Origin: Actinomycetota bacterium
GTDB lineage: Bacteria; Actinomycetota; Actinomycetes; S36-B12; UBA5976
Direction of reading: 5' to 3'
DNA: 19,499 bases
NCBI GenBank assembly: GCA_947373075.1
Contig: CANBWF010000013.1
Coordinates: 1-19,499, forward strand
Shown: piece by piece, positions 1-6,586 of the stretch
Layout of the letters: every line of letters begins with the position of its first letter
How positions within the stretch are numbered: the first letter of the stretch is position 1
The notes under the pieces: model-generated
The model's input: the letters and a program-made list of their open reading frames with translations, nothing else
Told to the model about the DNA's origin: nothing
Databases searched by the model: none
Made by a program: the position numbers and the translations under genes

Positions 1-1250
1 CCAACAGCTAGTCGAACCAACCCTGGCGTCACACCCGCAGTCAACTGCTCTTCAGGCGTTAGCTGTGAGTGAGTAGTTGATGCTGGGTGAATAACAAGAC
101 TGCGAACATCACCGATGTTTGCTACGTGGCTGTGCAGAACAAGCCCTTCAACAAAAGCTTTACCTGCTTCGATGCCACCTTCAATTTCGAAGGACAACAC
201 GGCGCCAGTGCCCTTTGGTGCGTACTTAAGACCACGCTCGTGCCAAGGGCTACTTGCCAAACCTGCGTAGTTAACCGACTTAACCTGTGGGTGCGCTTCT
301 AGGAAGTCTGCAACCTTCTGCGCATTTGATACGTGACGTTCGATGCGAAGTGACAAAGTCTCTAGACCCTGAGCAATTAGGAAAGCGTTAAATGGTGCTA
401 CTGCAGCGCCAAGGTCGCGAAGCAACTGAACCCGAGCCTTCAAGATGAATGCAAGGTTTGCGCCCAAGATGCCGTTTACACCAAGTGCCGGACCGTATGC
501 CAAGCCGTGGTAGGACGGATCTGGCTGGTTGTAGTTCGGGAAGCGCTCTGGATGCTTTTCGAAGTCAAAGTTTCCGCTGTCAACAATTGCGCCAGCAACT
601 GCCGTGCCGTGTCCACCCATGTACTTAGTCGCTGAGTGCACGACGATGTCTGCGCCCCACTCGATCGGACGGATCAAGTATGGCGTTGCAACCGTGTTGT
701 CGATGATTAGTGGCACGCCGTATTCGTGTGCAACACCAGCAACACCTTCGATGTCTAGTATGTCGTTCTTTGGATTAGAGATTGATTCGCCAAAGAATGC
801 CTTGGTGTTTGGCTTGATAGCTGCGCGCCATGAATCTAGGTTGTCTGGATCGTCAACGAAACTTACTTCAATGCCCATTTTTGGCAAGGTGTAGTGGAAC
901 AAATTGTAAGTGCCACCATAAAGACTTGGACTTGAAACGATGTGATCGCCTGCTTCAGCGATGTTCAGGATTGCGAACGTTTCAGCAGCCTGGCCACTCG
1001 CAACTAGCAATGCGCCTACGCCACCTTCAAGGCTGGCAATGCGCTGCTCAACGGCATCCTGGGTTGGGTTCATGATTCGGGTATAGATGTTGCCGAATTC
1101 CTTCAGACCGAACAAGTTTGCGGCATGTTCCGTGCTGTTGAAGGTGTACGACGTTGTCTGATAGATCGGTAGGGCACGCGCATTGGTTGCGCTATCTGGC
1201 GACTGCCCAGCGTGGATCTGACGGGTCTCAAATGACCATGTTGCTGACAT
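1..1250 (-). CDS. metY: O-acetylhomoserine aminocarboxypropyltransferase (sulfhydrylase), 3' end off window
   Basis: This is a PLP-dependent Cys/Met metabolism enzyme that would make homocysteine from O-acetylhomoserine and sulfide in the cytoplasm. I translated it from the minus strand: the start MSATWSFETRQIHAGQ is typical of MetY, and the PLP-lysine context HSATKYMGGHG places the catalytic Lys at about residue 209, as expected. An ASGQAAETFAI segment and an IDNTVATPYL segment also fit the family. The start is the ATG at 1248-1250, preceded by AAGGAG at 1257-1262. About 416 codons are present, close to full family length, and the stop lies to the left of the window. A SAM-IV riboswitch precedes it, which fits a methionine-pathway role. 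A cystathionine gamma-synthase-type paralogue is the main alternative, less likely given the match to MetY. Confidence 0.92.
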   Translation of the reverse strand, partial: MSATWSFETRQIHAGQSPDSATNARALPIYQTTSYTFNSTEHAANLFGLKEFGNIYTRIMNPTQDAVEQRIASLEGGVGALLVASGQAAETFAILNIAEAGDHIVSSPSLYGGTYNLFHYTLPKMGIEVSFVDDPDNLDSWRAAIKPNTKAFFGESISNPKNDILDIEGVAGVAHEYGVPLIIDNTVATPYLIRPIEWGADIVVHSATKYMGGHGTAVAGAIVDSGNFDFEKHPERFPNYNQPDPSYHGLAYGPALGVNGILGANLAFILKARVQLLRDLGAAVAPFNAFLIAQGLETLSLRIERHVSNAQKVADFLEAHPQVKSVNYAGLASSPWHERGLKYAPKGTGAVLSFEIEGGIEAGKAFVEGLVLHSHVANIGDVRSLVIHPASTTHSQLTPEEQLTAGVTPGLVRLAV

Positions 1251-1353
1251 TTTTTGCTCCTTGTGCAATGTGTGGTCTCGGCGATTACACGACAGCACCA
1301 AAGGAACACCTCGGGGCCGATGAGTAATCGACGCCGGGGCCTTGCGCTTGCAA
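1251..1353 (-). promoter_or_regulatory. metY leader, putative riboswitch expression platform
   Basis: This is the stretch between the riboswitch aptamer and the metY ATG. It holds the ribosome binding site AAGGAG (1257-1262), a UUCCUUU tract (1300-1306) that can pair with it, and a possible long stem pairing 1280-1288 with 1324-1335 with a 2-nt bulge. No hairpin followed by a U-run is visible, so control of translation initiation looks more likely than transcription termination. The pairings were found by eye and are an inference. Confidence 0.5.
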
Positions 1354-1470
1354 GACCCGCGCTTGCCTAAGAGCGCCGTGCTCTTTGGCCAGGTCTTCAC
1401 CTAGGGCACCCCATCGCGGTGGAAGGGTTGCCGGACGACTAGCTAGGGCTTGATGTCGTCACTCTTGACC
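1354..1470 (-). ncRNA. SAM-IV riboswitch
   Basis: Read on the minus strand, this RNA starts GGUCAAGAGUGACGACAUCA and contains the SAM-family core AAGCCCUAGCU, CCGGCAACCCU, CACCGCGAUGGGGUGCCCU and GGUGAAGACC. An additional hairpin (AAGAGC...GCUCUU) follows, and the tail AGGCAAGCGCGGGUC is characteristic of SAM-IV. Its ends pair as GGUC/GACC. SAM-IV binds S-adenosylmethionine and is known upstream of methionine genes in Actinobacteria, here metY. Identification is by recall of the consensus, not a covariance search. Confidence 0.93.
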
Positions 1471-1477
1471 TAATAGG

Positions 1478-1505
1478 AATCTAACAAACATTCAGGTATT
1501 AACAA
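1478..1505 (-). promoter_or_regulatory. putative promoter of the riboswitch-metY transcript
   Basis: On the minus strand a -35-like TTGTTA (1500-1505) and a -10-like TAGATT (1478-1483) are separated by 16 nt. Transcription would begin just before the first base of the riboswitch at 1470, which is the geometry expected for a leader RNA. Confidence 0.5.
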
Positions 1506-1553
1506 AATTCGCAGATCACTATTTGCACATTGCTTGCAATAAGAATTTTCGTT

Positions 1554-2534
1554 CTAGGCGGCCCCGGCTAAACATTCTTCGTAGGAAACGGCTTCAAGTG
1601 ATTCAGTCCACACAGACGGTGGCACGTTATGACTGATTGCTCGCTCTAGCAGTCGTGCCAGTGAATAACTCGCATCCGCTTCTAATGCGCGATCGAGTGC
1701 AACTGTGGCTAATGCGCCATTGCCATCCAACCAAGCACATCCCGCCAACGCGGTTGCAAGTGCTGCCACATGTTCTTCGTGAGCCTGACTGATAGCACTC
1801 ATTAGTGATGTGCGAATTGGCAGACGCAGATTCGTGTTGTCCAACATCTGGCGAAGGAATCCGTCCCGCATTTGAATATCGGTAACCACGAGGACCAACA
1901 GCGCATGAGATTGCCAATCCCATTTGGCGTCAGTCGTCCAAAGCTTCATCAAGCGCTCTAAGTAATCGCTTCTCGCTGGAACTTTGGATTCGTACTTTTG
2001 CCGCTCCTTATCAAATTCCCTGAACATCTTTTGGTTCGCTTCGTCTCGCGCAGTTATCGACTTCGCCTCTAAATTGATGCTCTCAAGGCGATTGGCTAGG
2101 TCCTCACGAGACGCGAACGGCGCACTACCTGCCAAAACGAATTCCAAATCAGTAGCAGTCACATCAGCCAGCTCGTTACCCTCAACCGGACAGCAACCTA
2201 GGTCGTCACACATCAAAGAACTCCACCGACCGTTACGCACCCATAGAGCGTCCAATAACTGAAATTCCTTTGCACTTGGGACGAGTTCTGTTAGCTGGTC
2301 AAGGCTGATGGGATCATCCCGGTACGCAACCAGCACTGTGCTCGGCTTATTTGCTTGGCGTAATGTGGCCAAAACAGAGGCAGGCAACTGTATGGAGGCG
2401 GTTGTTGAATCGACTCGAGCTATGGTGAGAATTTCATCATCATCCATAGCAACTGTGACGATGCTGTTATCTGGGTGGAATCCGATTAAGTGGGGCAATG
2501 CGGACAAAAGCTGGCGCGGTGAAGAAACAATCAT
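1554..2534 (-). CDS. DUF4192 family protein
   Basis: A 326-residue soluble protein of the DUF4192 family, common in Actinobacteria and of unknown function. The N-terminus (SPRQLLSALPHLIGFHPDNSIVTVAM) matches the usual opening with its LLGFxP-like motif. A cysteine cluster (residues 109-115, CDDLGCC) after RNGRW corresponds to the conserved W...C....CCP segment. The C-terminal part is helical and alanine/leucine rich, like the family's C-terminal region describing 'A..W...G....A....'. There is no signal peptide or membrane segment. No convincing Shine-Dalgarno precedes the ATG, so the message may be leaderless or weakly initiated. The gene is followed by the independent metY transcription unit. 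Confidence 0.85.
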   Translation of the reverse strand: MIVSSPRQLLSALPHLIGFHPDNSIVTVAMDDDEILTIARVDSTTASIQLPASVLATLRQANKPSTVLVAYRDDPISLDQLTELVPSAKEFQLLDALWVRNGRWSSLMCDDLGCCPVEGNELADVTATDLEFVLAGSAPFASREDLANRLESINLEAKSITARDEANQKMFREFDKERQKYESKVPARSDYLERLMKLWTTDAKWDWQSHALLVLVVTDIQMRDGFLRQMLDNTNLRLPIRTSLMSAISQAHEEHVAALATALAGCAWLDGNGALATVALDRALEADASYSLARLLERAISHNVPPSVWTESLEAVSYEECLAGAA

Positions 2535-2626
2535 TCACACACAATGCGCCTTGCAAGCGTAGGACTAAAAGCCAGCACTCAAAGCTGTGGGCAATTTAGA
2601 TTGTGGATTAACCACACAAATAAAAG

Positions 2627-2672
2627 GCACTTAGAGGGCTGGCAGCTTCCCCTCCGCCAACACTCTAAGTGC
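2627..2672 (-). terminator. hairpin with 10-bp perfect arms, terminator-like on the minus strand
   Basis: Arms GCACTTAGAG (2627-2636) and CTCTAAGTGC (2663-2672) are perfect inverted repeats. A further TGGC/GCCA pairing lies inside the loop. Read leftward, the hairpin is followed by CCTTTTATTT, as in an intrinsic terminator; read rightward there is no U-run. It lies between two divergent genes, where no annotated leftward gene needs a terminator, so it may end a small RNA or stop antisense transcription. Confidence 0.55.
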
Positions 2673-2790
2673 TAAGCAAAAAGGTACGCCTACCCAGCCC
2701 AAAAATCGGGCAAGACACGCCCTGCGAGTCGCAAATTAAAAACCGACCCCCGAATATCACTTTGCGACCAAGATGTGCGAAAGTTTGGTT

Positions 2791-3426
2791 ATGCAACTAG
2801 ACCATGTGAGTTACGCGGTCCGCGCTAGTGAACTAGCGGACACAATTCAACGCCTCGGCGCCGACCTCGGAGCAGCGTTCATCGATGGTGGAAAGCACCC
2901 CCGTTTTGGTACCCGCAACTTCATCCTTCCTATTGCAGGCGGAACATACATTGAAGTTGTCAGCGCTCTTGACCACCCGGCATCAGAAGCAGCACCATTC
3001 GGCCGCGCTGTTCGTGAACGTGCGGAAGATGGCGGCGGTTGGCTTGGTTGGGTGATAGCTGTGGAAGATCTCACTCCGATCGAAGCTCGACTTGGTCGCG
3101 ATGCAGTCGACGGTCATCGGGTTCGCCCAGATGGCCAAGATCTAACTTGGAAACAAATCGGTGTTCTAGATTTACTTCAAGACCCAGCGCTTCCATATTT
3201 CATCCAGTGGAATGATGCACGTCAGCATCCTTCGGTTGGATTCCAGACTCCAGTGAAGATCACTGACATTGCTATGGCTGGCTCACGCGAAAAGCTTGAA
3301 GATTGGCTAGGCGGCGGACTAACCAATGCACTTGATGGTGTTTCGTTAGATTTCGTTGACAGTGAAGAGCCTGGCATTTCAGCGATTACTTTCCAGACTG
3401 TGCATGGCCCAGTCGTAATCGACTAA
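2791..3426 (+). CDS. VOC superfamily, glyoxalase-like domain protein
   Basis: A 211-residue protein with the glyoxalase-like (Glyoxalase_3 type) fold of the VOC superfamily. The start MQLDHVSYAV is the typical first strand with a metal-type His (H5). FGTRNFILPIAGGTYIEVVS (about 39-58) is the conserved domain-1 core with a Glu, and PYFIQWND (about 135-142) is the usual second-half motif. Substrate and reaction are unknown; VOC members include lyases, dioxygenases and resistance proteins. An in-frame ATG at 2773 would add six residues, but 2791 gives the family-typical N-terminus; neither has a good ribosome binding site. Its stop overlaps the stop of the convergent exonuclease gene by 4 nt. 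Confidence 0.82.
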   Translation: MQLDHVSYAVRASELADTIQRLGADLGAAFIDGGKHPRFGTRNFILPIAGGTYIEVVSALDHPASEAAPFGRAVRERAEDGGGWLGWVIAVEDLTPIEARLGRDAVDGHRVRPDGQDLTWKQIGVLDLLQDPALPYFIQWNDARQHPSVGFQTPVKITDIAMAGSREKLEDWLGGGLTNALDGVSLDFVDSEEPGISAITFQTVHGPVVID

Positions 3427-4100
3427 ACCCGAGGTTGTAAAACATTAGGGTTAATCGACCCAACAGCCTGTTCAGACAATTCCACGTAATGTGCTGGGTG
3501 ACTCATCCGGGAAATTAAATGCGGCAACATTTGCACAACGGCCATTGCATCGCTGAAGGCACTGTGCGCTAATCCCCCATCCAGTTCGTATCGCTTAATC
3601 AATGTAGCCAGTTTGTGATTTTCCACATTGTCGGTCACCGATCGTGACATCCAGTAAGTGCAAGTTCCCGGCATAGGGTTCAACTCTTCGCCTGCGTGTG
3701 CAAATTCGCTAGCCACAAATCGCTCATCGAACAAAGCATGGTGTGCCACAAAGATTGCATTCGAAAAAATCTTACGAACATGATTCGCTACCTGCGCGAA
3801 AACCGGAGCATCAGCAACCATCTCCGCCGTAATTGCGTGTAACGAAGTTAGACCGACATCGTTGGATTCCGGGTTTATCAGCGTGTGAAAAGAGTCGGTT
3901 ACTGTGCCATCGCCAGGGGTTCTGATAGCTGCAATCTCAATGACCCGAGCACCTTGATCTGGTTCAAGACCTGAAGTCTCAACATCGACAACAACGTAGT
4001 CAGGTAGATGCTCGAATGGTGCGCTGCCTGCGACATTGCCGTAGTGGACAAAATGTTCGCGATAGTTTGGCTGGGCAAAGCGAAGTGGCTGCTGGGTCAC
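3423..4100 (-). CDS. DnaQ-like 3'-5' exonuclease (DEDDh family)
   Basis: A 225-residue exonuclease related to the DNA polymerase III epsilon subunit and RNase T. ExoI is VVDVETSGL with D39 and E41; ExoII is VAHHALFDERF with D125; ExoIII is LAHSAFSDA with H179 and D184. All four acidic metal ligands and the DEDDh histidine are present. The ExoII motif has a His where many relatives carry Asn (AHNxxFD). An N-terminal extension of about 34 residues precedes the domain. The start is a GTG with only a weak GAG upstream; no better internal start was found ahead of ExoI. It may proofread or trim single-stranded DNA or RNA in repair, but the exact substrate is not deducible. Confidence 0.87.
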   Translation of the reverse strand: MTQQPLRFAQPNYREHFVHYGNVAGSAPFEHLPDYVVVDVETSGLEPDQGARVIEIAAIRTPGDGTVTDSFHTLINPESNDVGLTSLHAITAEMVADAPVFAQVANHVRKIFSNAIFVAHHALFDERFVASEFAHAGEELNPMPGTCTYWMSRSVTDNVENHKLATLIKRYELDGGLAHSAFSDAMAVVQMLPHLISRMSHPAHYVELSEQAVGSINPNVLQPRV

Positions 4101-4244
4101 CAGTTATCTCGCCCGATGCTGACTAAAACCATGTGTCGAATCTATCGTGGGAAGCTACAGATAATCTGCTATTGGATACAAAATGCGACACCGCCACCAG
4201 CGCGGATTCAGAACTTAGCTAGGCATTGGGCTTAGAGTTCGTAT

Positions 4245-4808
4245 ATGCGCCCGCCTCGAAAACTTCACCCTTTTATCGGATTGATTTGTAGCCTGGCCAT
4301 TCTTTCAAGTTGTTCTCTAATAAATCGCACAGATACGGCTGAACCGAGCACTTCGCCATCAACTGCCCCAACAGCAACAGTGAGTCCATCGAAGTCCCCA
4401 TCTGAACTTCCAGTTTCGCCAAGTGCGTCCCCTGCAACGCCCGAACTTACGGCTAGCGCGTCAGAGATCGACTGCCAGGATGGGCCGGCCTACCTAATGT
4501 GGCAGGCCAATCACACCGATGGCAAAACCAGCATGAAAATCGCTGATCTGCAGTGCGAAAGTGGCGGCCCGAAGTTTGGCCAGGTAATTGAAACGTTCAT
4601 CTTGTCGAACGGCAAATGGGTATCGCAAGGACTTGCATCTGGCCCAGATATTTCGGTTCGCACTATTGGCGAGTGTGTGGACGATTTAGTGAACAAGATT
4701 TCTTGCCCCGCTCAAACTCTCAGCGAAGATGGCAAACAACTTGATGGCTATTTGGTCATCACTATTGGAGCCGAGAACACCACTTGGCAGTTTGGTTTGA
4801 AGGCTTAA
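4245..4808 (+). CDS. putative lipoprotein of unknown family
   Basis: A 187-residue exported protein. The N-terminus has basic residues, a hydrophobic stretch (about 10-20) and a lipobox L20-S-S-C23, so Cys23 should be lipidated and the protein anchored on the outer face of the membrane. Residues about 31-72 form a low-complexity Ser/Pro/Thr/Ala linker (STSPSTAPTATVSPS), a common cell-wall-spanning spacer. The remaining globular part has four Cys (77, 104, 144, 154), possibly two disulfides. No family is recognised. It is divergent from the exonuclease gene and its stop overlaps the stop of the convergent sixA gene (shared TTAA). No clear ribosome binding site precedes the ATG; a -10-like TAGAGT lies 6 nt upstream, so the message might be leaderless. 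Confidence 0.78.
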   Translation: MRPPRKLHPFIGLICSLAILSSCSLINRTDTAEPSTSPSTAPTATVSPSKSPSELPVSPSASPATPELTASASEIDCQDGPAYLMWQANHTDGKTSMKIADLQCESGGPKFGQVIETFILSNGKWVSQGLASGPDISVRTIGECVDDLVNKISCPAQTLSEDGKQLDGYLVITIGAENTTWQFGLKA

Positions 4809-5269
4809 CTATTTCGTTCAGATTCGAAGGTTTGTGCTACTCGGCCGCCGTGCAAACCAAATTGTTGCCAAGGTTCATCCAGTTCAATCACAACAGCGTC
4901 ACACGGTGAAAGTTCGCCCGTGAACCCATGTGCGAAAGCTAAATCAGTAACCCCTGGGCTATGGCCCACGAATAACAACGTTTCCACATCTTCAGTACAG
5001 CCACGAATAAGATGCACCCAGTCTTCAGCACTTGCATTAAAGGCATCGTCTGAGAATTTAACGGGACATGAAAGTCCTAACTCTTCCCAAGTTTGCGTGG
5101 TTCGGGTAGCGGTACTGACAATTGCGGAATCGATTTCAAATGGCAGAGAAGCAATCCATTTGGCGCACTGTTTTGCCTGCTCGTGCCCACGTTCGGTAAG
5201 TCGACGTACTTTATCCGTTTCTGCCAACTTCTCGGTTTTCGCGTGACGCAAGATAACGATTCGTTTCAT
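4805..5269 (-). CDS. sixA: SixA-like phosphohistidine phosphatase (histidine phosphatase superfamily)
   Basis: A 154-residue single-domain histidine phosphatase. The catalytic RHA motif is at residues 8-10 (LRHAKTEK), with His9 as the phospho-acceptor; a conserved Arg is in STATRTTQT (R56), and the second catalytic His is in VGHSPG (H103). The short length and RHAK start match SixA, which in E. coli removes phosphate from histidine on phosphotransfer proteins. In Actinobacteria the substrate of this subgroup is unclear. It is probably the last gene of a leftward cluster with the two membrane proteins to its right, 18 nt downstream of the DUF2752 gene. Confidence 0.85.
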   Translation of the reverse strand: MKRIVILRHAKTEKLAETDKVRRLTERGHEQAKQCAKWIASLPFEIDSAIVSTATRTTQTWEELGLSCPVKFSDDAFNASAEDWVHLIRGCTEDVETLLFVGHSPGVTDLAFAHGFTGELSPCDAVVIELDEPWQQFGLHGGRVAQTFESERNS

Positions 5270-5287
5270 AAGTCAATTGTTACTTGC

Positions 5288-5683
5288 TTACCAGCGGGTG
5301 GCGATGTCCCACACCCAAGTAATTGCAAATAGTGTTGCCAACCCAGATGTTGCCCAAACTGGCCCAAGCCTCGTTTTAAGTTTGAGTAGCTGCTTGTTCG
5401 CTGTGCCAGCGAGTTTGGGATTTACGAGATAGGCGACAAAGCACACAAATGCGATTACCCCAAGTGGATTTAAATGCCAGGCTGTACTCAGATCTCCGGC
5501 ACAAAGCGCGCCTACTGCCCTAGTACTTCCACAGAACGGGCAAGGGTGCCCGGTTAGGGCGCGGAACCAGCACAATACGGGGCCGTTCGTTAATCGGCCG
5601 CTATTGCATAGCATCGCCATGCTAAGCCAGAGGGTTACCAGTGCAAAGACGCGCACGGGTAGTGCAGTTAGTTTGTGACTCAT
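5288..5683 (-). CDS. DUF2752 membrane protein
   Basis: A 131-residue integral membrane protein with predicted membrane helices at about 8-27, 70-88 and 108-127. The signature GPVLCWFRALTGHPCPFCGSTRA (split at about 34-56) with Cys38, Cys48 and Cys51 and the following AGDLSTAWHLNP segment identifies DUF2752. The function of the family is unknown; the CPxCG pair could bind metal or be redox active. It lies between the DUF4190 gene (18 nt gap) and sixA (18 nt gap), consistent with one transcript. A 7-bp-arm palindrome GGGTAAG-G-CTTACCC (5693-5707) spans the stop of the upstream gene. Confidence 0.85.
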   Translation of the reverse strand: MSHKLTALPVRVFALVTLWLSMAMLCNSGRLTNGPVLCWFRALTGHPCPFCGSTRAVGALCAGDLSTAWHLNPLGVIAFVCFVAYLVNPKLAGTANKQLLKLKTRLGPVWATSGLATLFAITWVWDIATRW

Positions 5684-5701
5684 TTGTCTCGTGGGTAAGG
5701 C

Positions 5702-6010
5702 TTACCCGGTTTGAATCATGACGTAGGCAATGAATAGGACGAACAGAGCAATAAAACCGTTTATCACGATGCCGACAATCGCCAACCATTTACCTTGATA
5801 ACGGTTTGGCTCCTTATTGATCTGAATCAACCCTATGATGCTAAGAATTAGGCTTCCAACGACAAATCCGGTGAACGTGACCGTTGTAATGAATCCAATG
5901 AGCGCAAGTACGTTGAGTTGCTTTCTCGGTGTCACTACTGGCGGGTAGAACCCAGGTCCTACGTCAGGGCCTGACGGCGGCTGAATTGGATCAATCGGTG
6001 GGACACTCAT
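5702..6010 (-). CDS. DUF4190 small membrane protein
   Basis: A 102-residue protein with a Pro-rich cytoplasmic N-terminus (residues 1-28), a long hydrophobic segment (about 34-63) and a second one (about 74-99). The GKWLAIVGIVING motif between them and the loop after the first helix (IGLIQINK) are typical of DUF4190, which is often found with other small membrane domains in Actinobacteria. Function unknown. The ATG is preceded by GAAAGG at a suitable distance. It would be the first gene of the DUF4190-DUF2752-sixA cluster. Confidence 0.8.
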   Translation of the reverse strand: MSVPPIDPIQPPSGPDVGPGFYPPVVTPRKQLNVLALIGFITTVTFTGFVVGSLILSIIGLIQINKEPNRYQGKWLAIVGIVINGFIALFVLFIAYVMIQTG

Positions 6011-6032
6011 GTTGAGCCTTTCGTTTGAGACT

Positions 6033-6038
6033 AATCTA
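6033..6038 (-). promoter_or_regulatory. -10-like element for the DUF4190-DUF2752-sixA cluster
   Basis: On the minus strand TAGATT (6033-6038) lies 22 nt upstream of the DUF4190 ATG. No convincing -35 hexamer is seen at the expected distance, so this is a weak call. Confidence 0.3.
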
Positions 6039-6116
6039 CTTGAGCCAATTGTTAAATTGCGACTGATTATTGGATTTTTAACAGCAGGGCTAAACCAAAG
6101 TCGCCATACTTAAACC

Positions 6117-6527
6117 ATGACTGCAATTGAGCCGACCATCCTGTTAATCACAGCGGATGCTGCAACTGTTTCTGACGGAAAGATCAATATTCTTGGCGGT
6201 GGCTGGACTCGGATAACCTCTGGCCCAGCCAACTTCACACTCGTGGTGCGAATAGACATCCCTTGGACTTTGACAAATCAGCAAATTCCTTGGTCGCTAG
6301 CACTCGTAGATCAGGACGGTCGTTCTTACATTCCTGACGGTGGCGACTCGCCTGTTGAACTAGCCGGTGAGCTGCAAGTAGAGCGCACAGATAACAGCGA
6401 ATTCGGCTCCTCATTCGAGGCGCCGATGCTTTTCCCATTTGTTGGCTTGCCACTTCGCCCAGGAACTTACGAGTGGGTTTTTACCTTTGCAGATTTCCAG
6501 GCAAAGTACGGCTTCCAAGCACACTAA
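6117..6527 (+). CDS. DUF6941 family protein
   Basis: A 136-residue soluble protein. The opening PTILLITADAATVSDGKINILGGGW, in which an aspartate-alanine pair is followed by GKxxILGGGW, and the beta-rich remainder with a final LPLRPGTYEWVFTFAD match the DUF6941 pattern as I remember it. Family function is unknown; no catalytic motif, signal peptide or membrane segment is visible. A TACTTA element ends 4 nt before the ATG and there is no ribosome binding site, so a leaderless message is possible. The gene ends just before a strong bidirectional terminator. Confidence 0.7.
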   Translation: MTAIEPTILLITADAATVSDGKINILGGGWTRITSGPANFTLVVRIDIPWTLTNQQIPWSLALVDQDGRSYIPDGGDSPVELAGELQVERTDNSEFGSSFEAPMLFPFVGLPLRPGTYEWVFTFADFQAKYGFQAH

Positions 6528-6538
6528 TCACAAAATGC

Positions 6539-6574
6539 AAAGTGGCCGCCCAGAATTAACTGGGCGGCCACTTT
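6539..6574. terminator. bidirectional intrinsic terminator between DUF6941 and nrdJ
   Basis: Fifteen-bp perfect arms (6539-6553 and 6560-6574; GTGGCCGCCCAG with CTGGGCGGCCAC at the core) enclose the 6-nt loop AATTAA. The plus direction runs into TTTTAT. The minus direction has a shorter T content (the outer AA/TT pairs and TTGCATTTTG beyond). It sits between convergent genes and should end both. Confidence 0.9.
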
Positions 6575-6586
6575 TATGTCTAGCTG

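Noticed and set aside
87..1075. Rightward open frames over the metY region
   Set aside because: They are antisense shadows of metY, with no family similarity and no ribosome binding sites.
2627..2680. Possible CIRCE-like (HrcA) operator, because CACTCTAAGTGCTAAG resembles half of it
   Set aside because: The CIRCE pattern TTAGCACTC-N9-GAGTGCTAA is not met (arms and spacing differ) and no chaperone gene is adjacent.
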